Positions 41,924 through 54,377 of a DNA stretch of 64,000 nucleotides are shown here, in pieces. Within the stretch, counting starts at the first letter, position 1. Every line of letters starts with the position of its first letter. Both the position numbers and the translations under genes were made by a program. The notes under the pieces were generated by a model. It had not been told where the DNA came from and made no database searches. It saw only the letters and a program-made list of their open reading frames with translations. This DNA comes from Ostrinia nubilalis. Lineage: Eukaryota > Arthropoda > Insecta > Lepidoptera > Crambidae. The stretch spans positions 13,212,154 to 13,276,153 of the forward strand of contig NC_087091.1 in NCBI RefSeq assembly GCF_963855985.1, in the 5' to 3' direction.

Positions 41924-44894
41924 TTAGTATTGTGATGTGGCTAGTAGGTAAGTATTTGTAAATGTTATTTTATTCTTGCAAGCGCTGAGATATTGACTAA
42001 AATTATGTAACTATTCTTTGGGCTGAAAATCCATGGTTACTAATATTAGTTTAGAAACACTTTTTAACTGTTCATTTCAAGTATTTATAATGAAAACACA
42101 ATATCAAAGACCAAATTCATAAAAAAGTCTATGAAGATTGAAAAGTGAACATCGTTCCCTAGACTATGCTTTCTCGAGTAAATCGAAATGAAATTCGCTT
42201 TCTTTGGGTGCCCGAGCGAAGGATGACGATTTATACGCTCGAGCCAAAGGGTAGGTAATTGAAAAGAGTGCGCACGTAGGCATTTTTGTAAGCATGATTT
42301 GGTAAAGTGGATTAAAATTCCGAAAGTCTTTTCTAGTTCTGAATTTGCTTTTCAGCTGTATATTTCATGGGAACTTTGTAAAAGAAATTGGAAGTAACTC
42401 CAAGTTATTGCGAATATTTAGTAAAGTCAGTTAGCAGCAATATTTATGCTGTAACACGATTTAATTCCAAGTACAGCTTCATTTCAATATACACCAATCG
42501 CGATGCAGAATCTATTATGAGTGAATGATTTTGAATGAGTTATCAAAAAGAACTGAAAAAAATACTTATTAGAACCATTCATATGTATCTTTTTCAGTTC
42601 TTTTTGATATTCATAAAACTTCTTTATTGCAAGAGGTTGAAATACAAATAACAGCTAAGTTTATGGCTTTTAAATTGGTATTACCAATATCATAAAATTC
42701 ACGTCATGAATAGATTAAAAATTGAGTCCCCAAACACTCATTTATCTCTTTGAGTTGAAAATAGCACAAGTGAATCTCAAACTTTGACGTTAGCCTCTAT
42801 TTTACAGGATAACGGTAACGGTAGGTGGGCGGACTTAAACTTTAGTTATTAACTTTTAGTTACTGATTTACAATGGCGTTCAGTTTACTGAGATGCTATG
42901 TAGTACTTTGCTTGAGTTAAAAGTTTTGCTGTTAAATCCATTGACTTTTGAATTGAGAGTAGAATATATTATAACTTACTTACTTACATAAATTAAAAAA
43001 ATAATGTAACAACATTTGAATTTCAGATCAAAGGTATGAAATGCCTTACAAAAATTATACTTAATTACATATGTGTATAAACATTAGTTAGGTAATTTTT
43101 ATGTACTTGTATTATTTAGGTGATAGGTATTCAGTTGTTTGAATATTTGCGTTATTTCAATGCACATTGTACTCGTATATTAGGGTATATTGAAGGGTTA
43201 TACACGACCATCGGTCCTCGTATTTTCGTTGCCCGACATGAAATATGGTTGTTCAGCGATTAAAATGGGAATATTGTGAGACTCACGCTCATCATCAATC
43301 AAGCGGAGTATTATTACGTCCTAAAGGTACTTTAATAGCGAGCTGTTTGCACTCAGTTAATAAATCATTTGTAACGGTAATTATACTGCGTCCTACGACG
43401 TTAAGGGAATATGAAAAATTCAATCAGTTGCTCCATTAATATTATTGGTTAGAAGTATATTGGAAAAAACTTTTTTGTATTTTCATGGAATTTATGACCA
43501 GAGCAATTGTTCTTGAATTAATTTCAAGGCGAATATCAACAAAGAAGCACTTTACGTAATGAGTCAGTTCTTTGCCAATTTCTTTTTTGGTTGAATTTTA
43601 TCAAAGCTTGTTGGCAGGTTTAACCCGAAAAATAAAAACGTATTCAGCTTAATTATGAAGAGTAAAATATGCGCTGGGATCTAAGGACACCTCTGGCAGG
43701 TATGCCAAAAATGAGGAAGCAGAGGGCCGACAAAAATTACTGCGTACTTTACGCAGCCGGTAGGGGCTCGGACACGTTTTTAATTAATATCTCATGAAAA
43801 ATGCCTTCCATCACGATTTGAGTGGCATACTAATTTCATTTTTGAATATAAAGTACTTGTTTTATGAATATTAAAACCTTTCTTTCCGACGTGACCATCA
43901 CTTTCTTTTGCAATCACGGAGTTCTTCTGAGAAAAAGTTGCAATACCTACTTAATTAAAGGCAGGTGTTTATGGCACCGATCAGGAGGTGAACTTAAATA
44001 GAGCTTAGTGCGCCTTTGTAGGCTCCAATCTCGCCTTGAGATATTGACTGGATCAATTCAGATGAAATTTTCATTAGCAGATGGCTAATATTAAAAATAA
44101 CTTAGGCTACTTTAATTTTAGAAAAATAATCCAGCATTTAATTTTAATATTAAATGGGTAAATCTAAATAGGTACTGGGATGAAAAATGAAGGTAGGTTA
44201 GTTATCTCGATTTCTAATGGTGGGCTAGTGACGTCATAAATAAACTTACTGATATTATTACTCTGCTGTGAAGTGCTGTAATGCTCTGCTAATTACGGAT
44301 GTATTAGTGTTGTGCTAGAATAAGTACCTAACATGTGTATGTGATACATTTTGAAGACATGTATTCCGGGAATCTCTCTTGATCGGTCGGAGTCGGTGAT
44401 CGGCGGTGTGTTAGTGAACTCTTCGGCTTGGACTTTGTCAAGGTAACTTTATTCTTTAAAGTTTTAACGGGATTCGTTCCAAGAAAAAACTATAAAAAAA
44501 TCCACTTCAGCTCAGACGTCGTGATAGAGCTAATTTTTTAGCATGTACTTAATTAAAATCGTTTACTAGCATTTCAAAGTGACGTCATTTTATCAGCGGA
44601 AATTAGAACCACAAGACTAATCTCGATGTCTGATACCGTTTAAATGTGATTTGGTTACTGACCGGTGATTGGTCGCCGCTGTGGTCGCGATCCAAGTTAT
44701 CTGCTTCAATATCCGACGGATCTACTGATATAGCACCATACATAACGTATACTTACGAGTACATTTCTTACCATTGAATTAAGCATTACCTACTTTTAAT
44801 GTTATTTAAAACATCTGCACTTAGAACCGTCGACTTATTTCTAAGATTAGCTAGAATAAGCAGACTTCGCACCAATCAGCTATTTAATTCCAAA
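41924..44894. other. no gene recognised
   Basis: AT-rich, no convincing coding exon. A GC-richer segment at 44385-44440 ends TTTGTCAAG|GTAACT and could be a non-coding first exon, but nothing else supports that. Confidence 0.4.
42541..42609. repeat. perfect 20-bp inverted repeat
   Basis: TATCAAAAAGAACTGAAAAA at 42541-42560 is exactly complemented at 42590-42609, with a 29-nt loop. Confidence 0.85.
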
Positions 44895-45986
44895 AAACCG
44901 GCCAAGTGCGAGTCGGGCTCGCACACCGAGGGTTCCGCCGTACAAACGTAGCGGTTTACAATTTATGACGTATTAAATCAAATTACTTACTTGATTCCGT
45001 TGCGAGTAGTGGCGAATTTCAAAATATGCGGTATGATTATTTTTTATTTATTTATTTTTCCTATATTTGCATTATAGGTAGGTACCTACCTCAGCGTTTT
45101 GAATTTTTGCGTTGATTTAGAATTTCTCCCAGTTTAGAGGCAATTAGATTTAAGAAGTGTTTGATATAAATTTCAACTTTAATATCTCTACGCGTTCATG
45201 TGAAAAAGGGTAGGTAGTAAGTTTATAATTATTAAAAAAATATTTTATGTCATGTACCTAAGCAAAAATAATATTTTAAATTTTATATAACTTCAAATTT
45301 ATCATTTTCGCAATTTTTCCTTTATCTGTACTATATAACGTTGCTTCGTGCCGAATTTCAAGATTCTGAGTTCACAGGAAGTACCTTGTAGGTTTTGATT
45401 CCCTAGCGTGTGACGGAAATTCGTCTAAGGTGTCGGTATAAACTGCTGTATCTTTTGATCGCGTTAACTTAGAAGTTTGATTTTTTTACTTCTTAAAGGG
45501 ACAATAGATCTAGGTATTTGGTATAAATTTCAATTTGATACCTTTATTCGTTCGTGAGAAATAAGGTAGTAAGTTTCATTTTATTAAAATATTTTTATTA
45601 TATTATATAACTAAAAAAATGTAATTTTCGCAATTTTTCCTATATTTGCATTATATGACAATGCTTTATGCCAAATTTCAAGATTCTGAGTTTACGGGAA
45701 GTATCCTGTAGGTTTTGATTCCTTTGCGAGTGTCGAAAATTTGTTGAAAATATCGACATAATCGGCTGTATCTTTTGATTGGCTTGACTTAGAAGTTTGA
45801 TATTTTCACATCTTAAAGGGACAATAGACCTGAGTATTTCATGTGAATTTCAGCTTGATACGTTCACGCGTTCTTGAGATAAAGGGTCTTGACAGACGGA
45901 CGGACGGACGGACGGACGGACAGACGGACAACAAAGTGATCCTATAAGGGTTCCGTTTTTTCCTTTTGAGGTACGGAACCCTAAAA
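44895..45986. repeat. lepidopteran dispersed repeat (ACCGGCCAAGTGCG family)
   Basis: Starts ACCGGCCAAGTGCGAGTCGG with GGGTTCCGCCGTAC and ends GGTACGGAACCCTAAAAA, so its termini carry GGGTTCCGTA in inverted form. The interior repeats a module (AGTTTGATTTTTTTACTTCT, AAAGGGACAATAGAYCT). Other copies lie at 51297 and 51792-52866. Confidence 0.7.
45891..45930. repeat. (GACG)n microsatellite
   Basis: Tandem GACG/GACA units inside the dispersed repeat, just before its end. Confidence 0.9.
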
Positions 45987-47280
45987 ATTGCAAAAAAACC
46001 AATTGCAAAACGAAGACGCCAGGCGCAACCAACGATTTTTTCAATTATTGTTCTTTTTCGTTTCGCAATTGTTTTTCTTCAAAAAGCTTGCTAACTAACA
46101 AATTAGTAAATCGAAATATTGCCATTAAATGAACAGCAATGAATAAATGCGCCATTCTTTAGTCGCTGATACACCATAGAAATATAAAATGTTAAGGCAA
46201 TTTAATTCATCCCTCTTTGAGATATTCTTGGCGACGCTAGCTCGGAGTAATATATCACTTAAGTGCCATAAAATCAATTCAATGGAAGAGCTATTATTTT
46301 CAAGTACGCCTCCATCCCGCGATTGCCTTTTACTCCAATTAATGGAACGATTAATTGTCAGGCAAATGGCAGTTTAATTGATCAAAGTTTGGAACACTGA
46401 TATCTCACTTATCACAAATAAAGCTGTCGCAAATATACTCGTTTAACTTAGACCTGTGAAAGTGAAATATAAAAACAAAGGGTAATAAAGTTTGTAAGCT
46501 AAATTAAAATATTGGGTCTTTTTTGCGGGGATTCTTATTTATTACCTTACTAGCCTAGTTATACTTTTCGTAACAATAATAGGTATAAGTAGTATTACTT
46601 TGCAAGACTACAGAAATATCATAAAATTTCCAGTGGACCAGTTTTAAGATTATCTGTAACTGCCGGTTTAATTTGATGAGTCATAAAGTCATTGATTTTC
46701 TGCAAACAGGCTTTGAAAATCCGCTTTCAGACGCCCAAAATGAGATGAAGAGTCTAAAAATTAAATAGTATTTAAACTCTAGTAAAAAACTAAGCCAATA
46801 ATTTCTTTAGCTGAGATATACTTTAGAACAATATTAAAGGCCGGCTTAGCCGAGCAAAGTGTCAGAAGTGGTATCGAATAACCCTACATTGGAGTATACC
46901 TCTAGTGCACTCGAGGGCACTGAGACTGGCGCATAGCTCCAAGCTCCAAACGTAGACTGTGTCCTATCTGAGTCACGCTCTCGCTATTTTTAATAAAACA
47001 TTGAGGGAATATTTTTCTTTAGGAATACTTTTGCAATAGTGCCATTGTGCTCGTCAGGATATTATACTTCTTTTGTATTAAATAGTACCTACCTACTTGG
47101 CTAAAGGTAAAGAAAAGTGAATGATTTAACTATTAGTAACTTTTACCAGGCCTGTTCATCTCCGCGAGTTCACATCGAAAACAAAACACGCACGATAGCC
47201 CACCTACAGGAGGCGATTCGACAAGGCGTCACATACGAGATACGAGCGAGCATTGACACACGCACGCGTACTCTTGTATT
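45987..47280. other. no gene recognised
   Basis: AT-rich. The last 120 bp before 47281 are less AT-rich and could be the 5' UTR of the THAP candidate. Confidence 0.4.
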
Positions 47281-47393
47281 ATGGAAAAAAATAAAAAAAT
47301 ACTGTGTAAAAAATACTGTGCAGTATTTAACTGCCTAAATAATAATAAAAACACACAATGTACTTTTTTTAAGTTGCCTGAAGACACTGAGAG
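47281..47393 (+). CDS. THAP-domain protein, first coding exon (candidate, partial)
   Basis: ATG at 47281 opens a 37-codon stretch containing CAVFNCLNNNKNTQ and then CTFFKLPEDTER, followed by a GTAAAT donor in phase 2. The C-x4-C pair followed by FFKLPxDxER is the start of a THAP zinc finger, a DNA-binding fold found in transcription factors and P-element-type transposases. The remaining Cys-His pair and the Trp should lie in the next exon, which I could not find between 47400 and 48850. The gene may be broken or the exon too short to see. Confidence 0.5.
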
Positions 47394-47858
47394 GTAAATA
47401 AGTGGTTATTATTATTCATGATAATTCATGCAAATTCATGTATTTCTTCCGACATTTTCCGCGATTTGGCACTTCACGTCACACATTAGTTTGCCGAAGT
47501 TCGCCGAGCCAGCTATTGTCAATTATTATAGGTGTCAAACAGGATAGGGTCTTTGCGCTGGTTTTCGTCCAACTATCGGAGTTGCCAACTTTGTGATCTT
47601 AAAATACCCTTACATAAATGTATCATATTATTTTATGTCGTTCGAGTGCTCATAAAGGCAGTCAACTAAAGTCCATACTGCAACGCACACACAATCCGCA
47701 CCGTAACGTAAACGCCTTGCCTCGCCGATGACAGCGCGCGAAGGGCAATGACAGCTCGCAAAACACTGACGTATATCAATGTCTCATGGACTTGGCGTAA
47801 CTTTAAAATAAACGTACTCGGTAGGTACATTACGCACACACTTACACGCATTATAAAT

Positions 47859-47989
47859 ACATACACGATTTAAGAAAACAACATGGCCGCAATATAGGCA
47901 ATCAGCTGACAGGTATTTGTGTGTGTATGTGTGCGTGTAGTTGTCAGCTGATTGCCTATAAATATGTTGTTTTCTTAAATCTTGTATGT
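47859..47989. mobile_element. foldback MITE
   Basis: ACATACACGATTTAAGAAAA at 47859 is complemented by TTTTCTTAAATCTTGTATGT at the right end, and ATAGGCAATCAGCTGACA pairs inside. The loop is (GT)n-rich. Confidence 0.75.
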
Positions 47990-48851
47990 AGGTACCTACT
48001 CGGCACAAGTCAGGTAGTTAGTGACATCACATGAAAATGTTGCCAGAATGAGTACTGACCAAACATTTTCTATTTCTTTTTTTTATACATCACCAGGGGT
48101 AAGTTAGAAAGAGATAAACAGCTGTTTGTCATTAATTTGTCGAATTTTTGTATAGATCTATATTTCCTCTCCACTATTACCTCCATGTCACAAAAGGCGA
48201 TACGTTGTTGATCCCTTTCCGAGTTGATTTGCCTGCTATCTGAGCTATGCTTTAAAAAAATGACCCTTAGTCATCTAAGATTTAATTTTGTATGAAGAAG
48301 TTTAATAAACACTTAAAATTGTGTTTATAATGCTATCAATTAGACATACGTGCCAAAAACTTTTCCTGTCAGCACGTTTTTTTTCTAGCGCGATGATTTC
48401 TGCAATGTACCGGTGACCGGTGTATGGCCGCGCATTTACGTAATTTTTTGGAACTCACTACTTTTTAAATTACATTTTCATTTAGGTAGAACTGTTGCTT
48501 AGGCATTATAGATTGCAACAAAACTAGCGCGGGATGGCTACTGCCTTGTGTGAATACAATACTTTGTATTCAAATTTTACGCATGTGTTTATGGCAGCTC
48601 AGTGAAATGGACGAAAACCGAAGTTAGATAGAAAACCAGCACAATGACCCTACTTTCAAAAATTAATATTGCGATTTTATAAATCACTTAAACAACTTTA
48701 TATTAATTTGCGGTACGAAGTACGCCGGGACAGCTCGTAAAACAAATTCATTATTTACAATTATTACTAATTTATCAACTTTGTTCATTGTTAGTTCATT
48801 AGTTGTTCGTGTTTCGTATGGGTTAGACCAAGAGCCGAATGCAAAAAATAA

Positions 48852-49193
48852 ATGTTACTTAATTATATTAATCCTACAAAAAACGGACGGACGTGTGCAA
48901 GTCTAATAGCCAGTTTGAAAATGCTTCCCAGAGAATTCATAGAATATATACGGAGTTTAGAAGCAAGTTTTACACATAACTTTGAAAAATTCCTTCAATT
49001 TAATCCAGGAAGACAAATATATAATTTATTTAAAACCTTACCTCCACAAACTCCGTGCTCTTGTTTTCCGGTAGAATATTTGTTAAAATTGTTTACCAGG
49101 CTACGCATATACGCAACAATAAAATTCAATAACAGATGTTTTAAAGATTCTAAAAAAGAAATAAAAAAATATCTAAAAATTAGGCATCTATAA
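48852..49193 (+). CDS. unrecognised ORF, possible C-terminal exon of the THAP candidate
   Basis: 113 codons. The segment HNFEKFLQFNPGRQIYNLFK, then PVEYLLKLFTRLRIYATIKF, has protein-like composition. An acceptor-like TTCCCAG at about 48923 would join 47393 in frame, but the spliced product would lack most of the THAP fold. No assignable family. Intact gene, relic or chance are all possible. Confidence 0.35.
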   Translation: MLLNYINPTKNGRTCASLIASLKMLPREFIEYIRSLEASFTHNFEKFLQFNPGRQIYNLFKTLPPQTPCSCFPVEYLLKLFTRLRIYATIKFNNRCFKDSKKEIKKYLKIRHL

Positions 49194-49383
49194 TTTTTAT
49201 TATAGATGCTTGCATAATTTTGGGTAAACAAAGTGACAAAGAAGCGTAGTCGTGACTGATTATTTCGTTTCTTCTCAGCACTTGCCAAAATATGTTTGTC
49301 TCACAAAGCACTGATAGGGCAAAAAAATAATGAGACATTTTAAAGGCTCCTTATGAGCATTTTTTGAGATTTTATAAGAATCA

Positions 49384-49406
49384 ATTTCGTTCGTTCGTTC
49401 GTTTCA
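49384..49406 (-). repeat. (CGAA)n tail of the RTE element
   Basis: TTCGTTCGTTCGTTCG on the + strand directly after the RT stop; RTE elements end in short tandem repeats. Copies at 17130 and 57087 end in (ATG)n instead. Confidence 0.75.
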
Positions 49407-51182
49407 GCCAAATGACGTCCACTGCTGGACAAAGGCCTCCCCCAAGGTTTTCCACAATGAACGGTCCTGCGCTGCCCGCATCCAGGCTCTTCCCGCGACC
49501 TTTACCAGATCGTCGGTCCACCTAGTAGGAGGCCTGCCCACGCTACGTTTTCCAGCCCGTGGTCGCCACTCGAGAACTTTCCTGCCCCAACGGCCATCGT
49601 CTCTACGAGCTATGTGCCCCGCCCACTGCCACTTGATTTTAGCAATTCTGCGAGCTATGTCGGTTACTTTGGTTCTCCTACGGATCTCCTCATTTCTGAT
49701 TCGATCACGCAGGGAAACTCCGAGCATAGCCCGCTCCATCGCCCTTTGGGTGACCTTGAGCCTTCTTATGAGGCCCATAGTAAGCGACCACGTTTCGGAT
49801 CCATATGTCAACACTGGCAACACACACTGCTCGAAGACTTTCGTCTTGAGACACTGCGGTATTTCGGACATGAGTATATGGCGAAGCTTCCCGAACGCTG
49901 CCCATCCGAGTTGGATTCGACGATTGACCTCTTTCTCGAAGTTGGACCTACCTAACTGGACTGTTTGTCCCAGGTATACATAATTGTCGACAACTTCGAG
50001 TGTAGAGTCTCCAACCTTCAGAGGAGTGGGTGCAACACGGACATTAGACATGATTTTTGTCTTGTCCATGTTCATTCTGAGGCCCACTTGTTGAGAGGCT
50101 CTACTGAGGCCATCGAGCATTGTGCCTAGATCCTCCAAGGTCTCAGCCATAACTACGATATCGTCCGCGAATCGAAGGTGGGTGATGTACTCGCCGTTGA
50201 TATTTATGCCAAATCCGTTCCAGTCCAGAAGCTTGAAGACATCTTCCAGGGCGGTGGTAAACAGTTTTGGAGATATGACGTCTCCCTGTCTTACCCCTCG
50301 CTGCAACTGGATAGGTTTCGAATCCCGATCCTGGAGGCGGACCGACATTGTGGCGTTTTTGTACAAACCCCTCAACACTTCGATATATCGATAGTCAATT
50401 TGGCACCTTTGGAGAGACTGTAGCACTGCCCAGGTCTCGACCGAATCGAAGGCTTTCTCATAATCCACAAACGCCAGGCAAAGTGGTTGATTATACTCCT
50501 CGGTCTTCTGTATAATCTGCCTTAGCGTGTGTATGTGGTCTATGGTACTAAAGCCTTTTCGGAAACCGGCTTGTTCGGGAGGCTGGAAGTCGTCGAGCCT
50601 GCGAGCGAGACGATTCGTAATGACTCTTGAAAACAGCTTGTAGACATGGCTCAGAAGTGAGATGGGTCTATAATTCTTCAATAAGGTTTTGTCACCTTTT
50701 TTGAAGAAGAGTACCACCACACTTCTGTGCCATGTCGTAGGCGTTTTTCCTTCGAGGATGACGGAATTGAACAGCTTCTGAAGAGCCCTCAGTACCGGCG
50801 TTCCGCCTGCCTTCAAAAGCTCAGCCGTGATTCCATCATCACCCGGTGCCTTGTTGTTCTTCAGCTGTTTGAGAGCCATTCTAATCTCGTACAGACTGAC
50901 GTCCGGGATATCTTCGGTATAGTGTCGGGTCAGTCTAGCTCTTGGGTCTTCGGCTAGATTTGTGACAGGTGCACGTACACTCGTGTATAATTGTCCGTAG
51001 AACTTCTCGACCTCTTCCAATATCTCCGGCCCCGACGAAATGGCTCTGCCATCCTCTGTCTTCAGCTTGGTCAGTTGACTTTGGCCAACAGACAGATCTC
51101 TTGCGAACACTTTAGAGCCCTTGTTTCGCTCAATCGCCTCTTTAATACGGTCTGTATTAAATTGGCGTAGGTCGCGAATCAA
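49404..51182 (-). CDS. RTE-clade LINE reverse transcriptase (5'-truncated element)
   Basis: 592 codons without interruption. RT motifs in order: NNKAPGDDGITAELLKAGG (about 109-127), [52 protein letters not shown] (catalytic Asp), RGVRQGDVISPKLFTTALED, then FADDIVVM (the YADD-type catalytic pair) and a C-terminal segment [20 protein letters not shown] ending QQWTSFG. The endonuclease that precedes RT in RTE elements is missing, so the copy is 5'-truncated near 51190. It copies RNA into DNA during target-primed retrotransposition. The 3' side ends in (CGAA)n at 49384-49406 on the minus strand. The long open RT implies a fairly recent insertion, but it cannot move by itself. Confidence 0.9.
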   Translation of the reverse strand: MIRDLRQFNTDRIKEAIERNKGSKVFARDLSVGQSQLTKLKTEDGRAISSGPEILEEVEKFYGQLYTSVRAPVTNLAEDPRARLTRHYTEDIPDVSLYEIRMALKQLKNNKAPGDDGITAELLKAGGTPVLRALQKLFNSVILEGKTPTTWHRSVVVLFFKKGDKTLLKNYRPISLLSHVYKLFSRVITNRLARRLDDFQPPEQAGFRKGFSTIDHIHTLRQIIQKTEEYNQPLCLAFVDYEKAFDSVETWAVLQSLQRCQIDYRYIEVLRGLYKNATMSVRLQDRDSKPIQLQRGVRQGDVISPKLFTTALEDVFKLLDWNGFGININGEYITHLRFADDIVVMAETLEDLGTMLDGLSRASQQVGLRMNMDKTKIMSNVRVAPTPLKVGDSTLEVVDNYVYLGQTVQLGRSNFEKEVNRRIQLGWAAFGKLRHILMSEIPQCLKTKVFEQCVLPVLTYGSETWSLTMGLIRRLKVTQRAMERAMLGVSLRDRIRNEEIRRRTKVTDIARRIAKIKWQWAGHIARRDDGRWGRKVLEWRPRAGKRSVGRPPTRWTDDLVKVAGRAWMRAAQDRSLWKTLGEAFVQQWTSFG

Positions 51183-51296
51183 AGAATCAATTTATGAAGT
51201 TAGATTTATCATAGTACTAGTGACCCGCCACTGCTCCACAATGTACAATGTATTATTTATTATACCTTCCTCTTGAATCACTCTATTTAAAAAAAA

Positions 51297-51535
51297 AACC
51301 GGCCAAGTGCGAGTCGGACTCGCTAGGGTTCCGTACAAGCCAGTTGGTATATAACTTTGATTTTGTTACAGCTTAAAGGTACTATAGACCTGAGTATTTA
51401 ATATGAATTTCAATTTAATACCTCTACGCGTACATGAGGAAATAAGTAGCAACTTTAAATATTTTTCAAAAATATTTTAAAAAATCTGCTTACAAGATCT
51501 CGTACAAACCAATTTTCGTTGGAAGTTTTCATGAT
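51297..51535. repeat. ACCGGCCAAGTGCG-family repeat, 5' part
   Basis: ACCGGCCAAGTGCGAGTCGG, then CTAGGGTTCCGTAC, then the AAAGGTACTATAGACCTGAG module also seen at 45490. It ends before the TTTGAC iteron region. Confidence 0.6.
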
Positions 51536-51549
51536 GTACAATGTATGTA

Positions 51550-51780
51550 CATGTCATGGTCAAAGGTCGATATGCAATCTCTTCGCGGAATGACAGGTCT
51601 ATCCTAGGTTTGACCAAGGCTATCAGGCAAACCCCGAAGTGAATTCTTATTTCGGCCTTTGACTAAGTCAAACCTAGAAGTGCCTAAACTGTTCAGTCAA
51701 ACGTCGAAACTAAAATAATCTGTTTCGGGCTTTGCCTAGTCAATCCTAGAAACGACTAGCAGACTCGGTCAAAAGTCGAC
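51550..51780. repeat. degenerate TTTGACT/AGTCAAA iterons, block 1
   Basis: TAGGTTTGACCAAGG, CCTTTGACTAAGTCAAACC, AGTCAAACGTCGAAAC and GGCTTTGCCTAGTCAATCC recur about every 30-50 bp. A second block lies at 52380-52570. Confidence 0.6.
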
Positions 51781-51791
51781 GGCAAATAGAA

Positions 51792-52866
51792 AACCGGCCA
51801 AGTGCGAGTCGGATTCGCTCACGAAGGGTTCCGTGAGACTCTGTTGTTGTATGGGAGTTGGGAGTTTTTTTTTATGTCCTTAAATATTTTATTTTATTTT
51901 AATTTTATGATTTATTTTAAAAATAGATATGCAACTAAATATTATGTGAAAATTTCAAGGGTTCACCTGATTACGTTTTAATATCGAGTAGAAAACTGCA
52001 ACAAGTCACGTTTGCTGTATGGGAGCCCCCCTTAAATAAACATAGTATTTTATTGAATTATTTATTTTTAAACTGAATAAAAAACTAAATATTTTGAGAA
52101 TGATTCATGAGATACGAGTCTGGTGACAGACAACCTTTAGCGAAATCATAGTAATAGGGTCCCGTTTTAACTCTTTATCCTTTAATTTAAGGTAACAGAA
52201 ACCTAAAAATTAGTAATTTCAAGATCAATCTAGAAACACTGACAAACAACCTCAGGAAATAAGTTTAGTTACTCGTACCATCACCTAAAGAGATGCTGTG
52301 CGTGCGCGTGAAAACCGACCGTAACGCCTATGCAATAAGTTTGAGATCAGAATGAAGTATAGTTTATTTTAAGTCTTAATTTGAGGTTTGACTAGTCAAA
52401 CCCCGATTTCATTAAATTGAGTTTCGACCTTTGCCTGACCAAATTAGTTACTCCTAGGTTTGACTAACATTCTTTAGTCAAAGGCCGAAATGTTTGGGCT
52501 TTGACTAAGACTTCTAGTCAGACCTGAGGATTGACTTGTCAAACTTAGGAGTGCCGGAACTTCGAGGTTTGACTATAACATACATACATATAAAATGATG
52601 TTAGAAACCTTAATATCATTTTTAAAGACCTATCCATAGATACCCCACACGTATGGGTTTAATGAAAACCAAAATGTATTGCTTTTTTCTATATTGATTT
52701 GTGTGAAAATCTTAATGCTGTTCACAGAATACATCTACATACCAAGTTTCATCAGTATTTTTCTTATAGTTTCGGAAAAAAATGGCTGTTTCATACGGAC
52801 GGACAGACAGACTATATGACGAATCTATAAGGGTTCCGTTTTTGCCATTTGGCTACGGAACCCTAA
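51792..52866. repeat. ACCGGCCAAGTGCG-family repeat, copy with embedded iterons
   Basis: Starts ACCGGCCAAGTGCGAGTCGG, ACGAAGGGTTCCGTGAG, and closes GGGTTCCGTTTTTGCC, GGCTACGGAACCCTAAAT. The iteron block at 52380-52570 lies inside it. Confidence 0.65.
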
Positions 52867-54375
52867 ATACCGTATCAAAATCTGTTACATAGTTTTAAAG
52901 ATCTAAGCATACATAGGGACAGACAGACAGGAAAGCGACTTTTTTTTATAATTATTACGTAGTGATGATGGGCATATAGACCAAATAAAGACATTTTGAT
53001 TTAAGGGGGGGACATCGTAAGAGCCATTCACATTTTTATCAGAAAGTTAATAAATTAATATATTTAGGTTTTTGAAATCTAAAACAGCCAGGAAATCAAA
53101 GAGGCAAACATGATACCTTTGTGATTTTATAGGAATTTTATTGTAAAACACGGTCATATGAAACTTTTATAAAAAAATCCAGAGGTAAATGTTTTTTTTT
53201 CGAGAAATTTTTTTTCTAATCGTGTAGTCGAAAATGTCATCCCATCACACATTACGTTCTGTAATACATAATATTGAAAACAGTGCGAAATATCGTCAAT
53301 TGCAGTTTTCACATACTAAGGGCCCATAATGAAATTAGTATAATGTTTGTTTATGTAATAAAATTTGGTTTGAAATACCTACTGAATTGAATTTTTATTT
53401 CTTACTAGCTTTTTGGCTTCGCCCACGTGAAATAAATTGTCACAGTTATGTGTGTTATAAAATATTTAGGTGCTAGCTCTTACACTATATAACTGGCGGC
53501 CGCATGTAGCTGCGCGTTGCCGCGAAGAGCAGTGAATACAAGTGTGGTGCGCTAGATGGCGACACAGTAGCTTCTTGTAGCAGTCAGCCCTATGGCATCA
53601 AGACAGTACCGATCACTGACGTATGTCAACAAAACGGTGCTCGACTCTTAAGACAAGCTAAATTACACCATATTGTTGATGACATTGAGCATACATTTTT
53701 TTGAATACCTTCGTGAAGAAAAACTTCTGTAGGTACGTAGTACTTATTATTATTCTGTGCTTTTACTAACTACTTAAAAATCATTTAATTCAACTCATGA
53801 TGAATCTTTGAAGTATTCAGCTTTTTCCTAAAATGTAAGCCTAGAACGTTTGAGATTCGATAGCCATATCTTTTTAGTTTGAAAGATATTACACATAAAT
53901 TGTGTATTATTCTAAGGTTGCCAGCTATTGCTTACCTAAATAAATCTACCTATAAGCCGGTAACTACTCATATAGTACGAGTTTAACATTAAAGATATCC
54001 CTAAATTTTTATAACCTTTAAGTCACAAATTAATTAGTCGACTTCACCTTTGTAAGTACCTACGTAATTTGATTAACATTAAAAGTATGAAATTCCTGCA
54101 GTCATAACTTTCGACGCTCCGAATGAGAAGTAATGACATATAATGACAGCTCATAATTAATTACGCCTGACCCCAATACGGAGGTCGAGAGGTCCTCGTG
54201 AGGGCACTCCATCCTACCTGCAAGACTATTCCCAAACGCTGTTTACGTAGTTTCGGGTCTATCTGTCACTGTCGCTTATGCTGGCATCTCACTTTGCGTG
54301 AGAGGGATGGCACCATTTGAAAGTTAGGTCAACGTTGTTCTGAGTAACCCCTCTGTCCCTACAAGTATCTGCATA
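52867..54375. other. no gene; repeat fragments
   Basis: Includes a (GACA)n-containing fragment at 52885-52960 and a LINE-type end at 53405-53440 (TTACTAGCTTTTTGGCTTCG). Nothing coding. Confidence 0.5.
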
Positions 54376-54377
54376 TA

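Noticed and set aside
44385..44440. Non-coding first exon of a neighbouring gene
   Set aside because: A GTAACT donor follows a GC-richer segment, but there is no acceptor partner or coding exon to support it.
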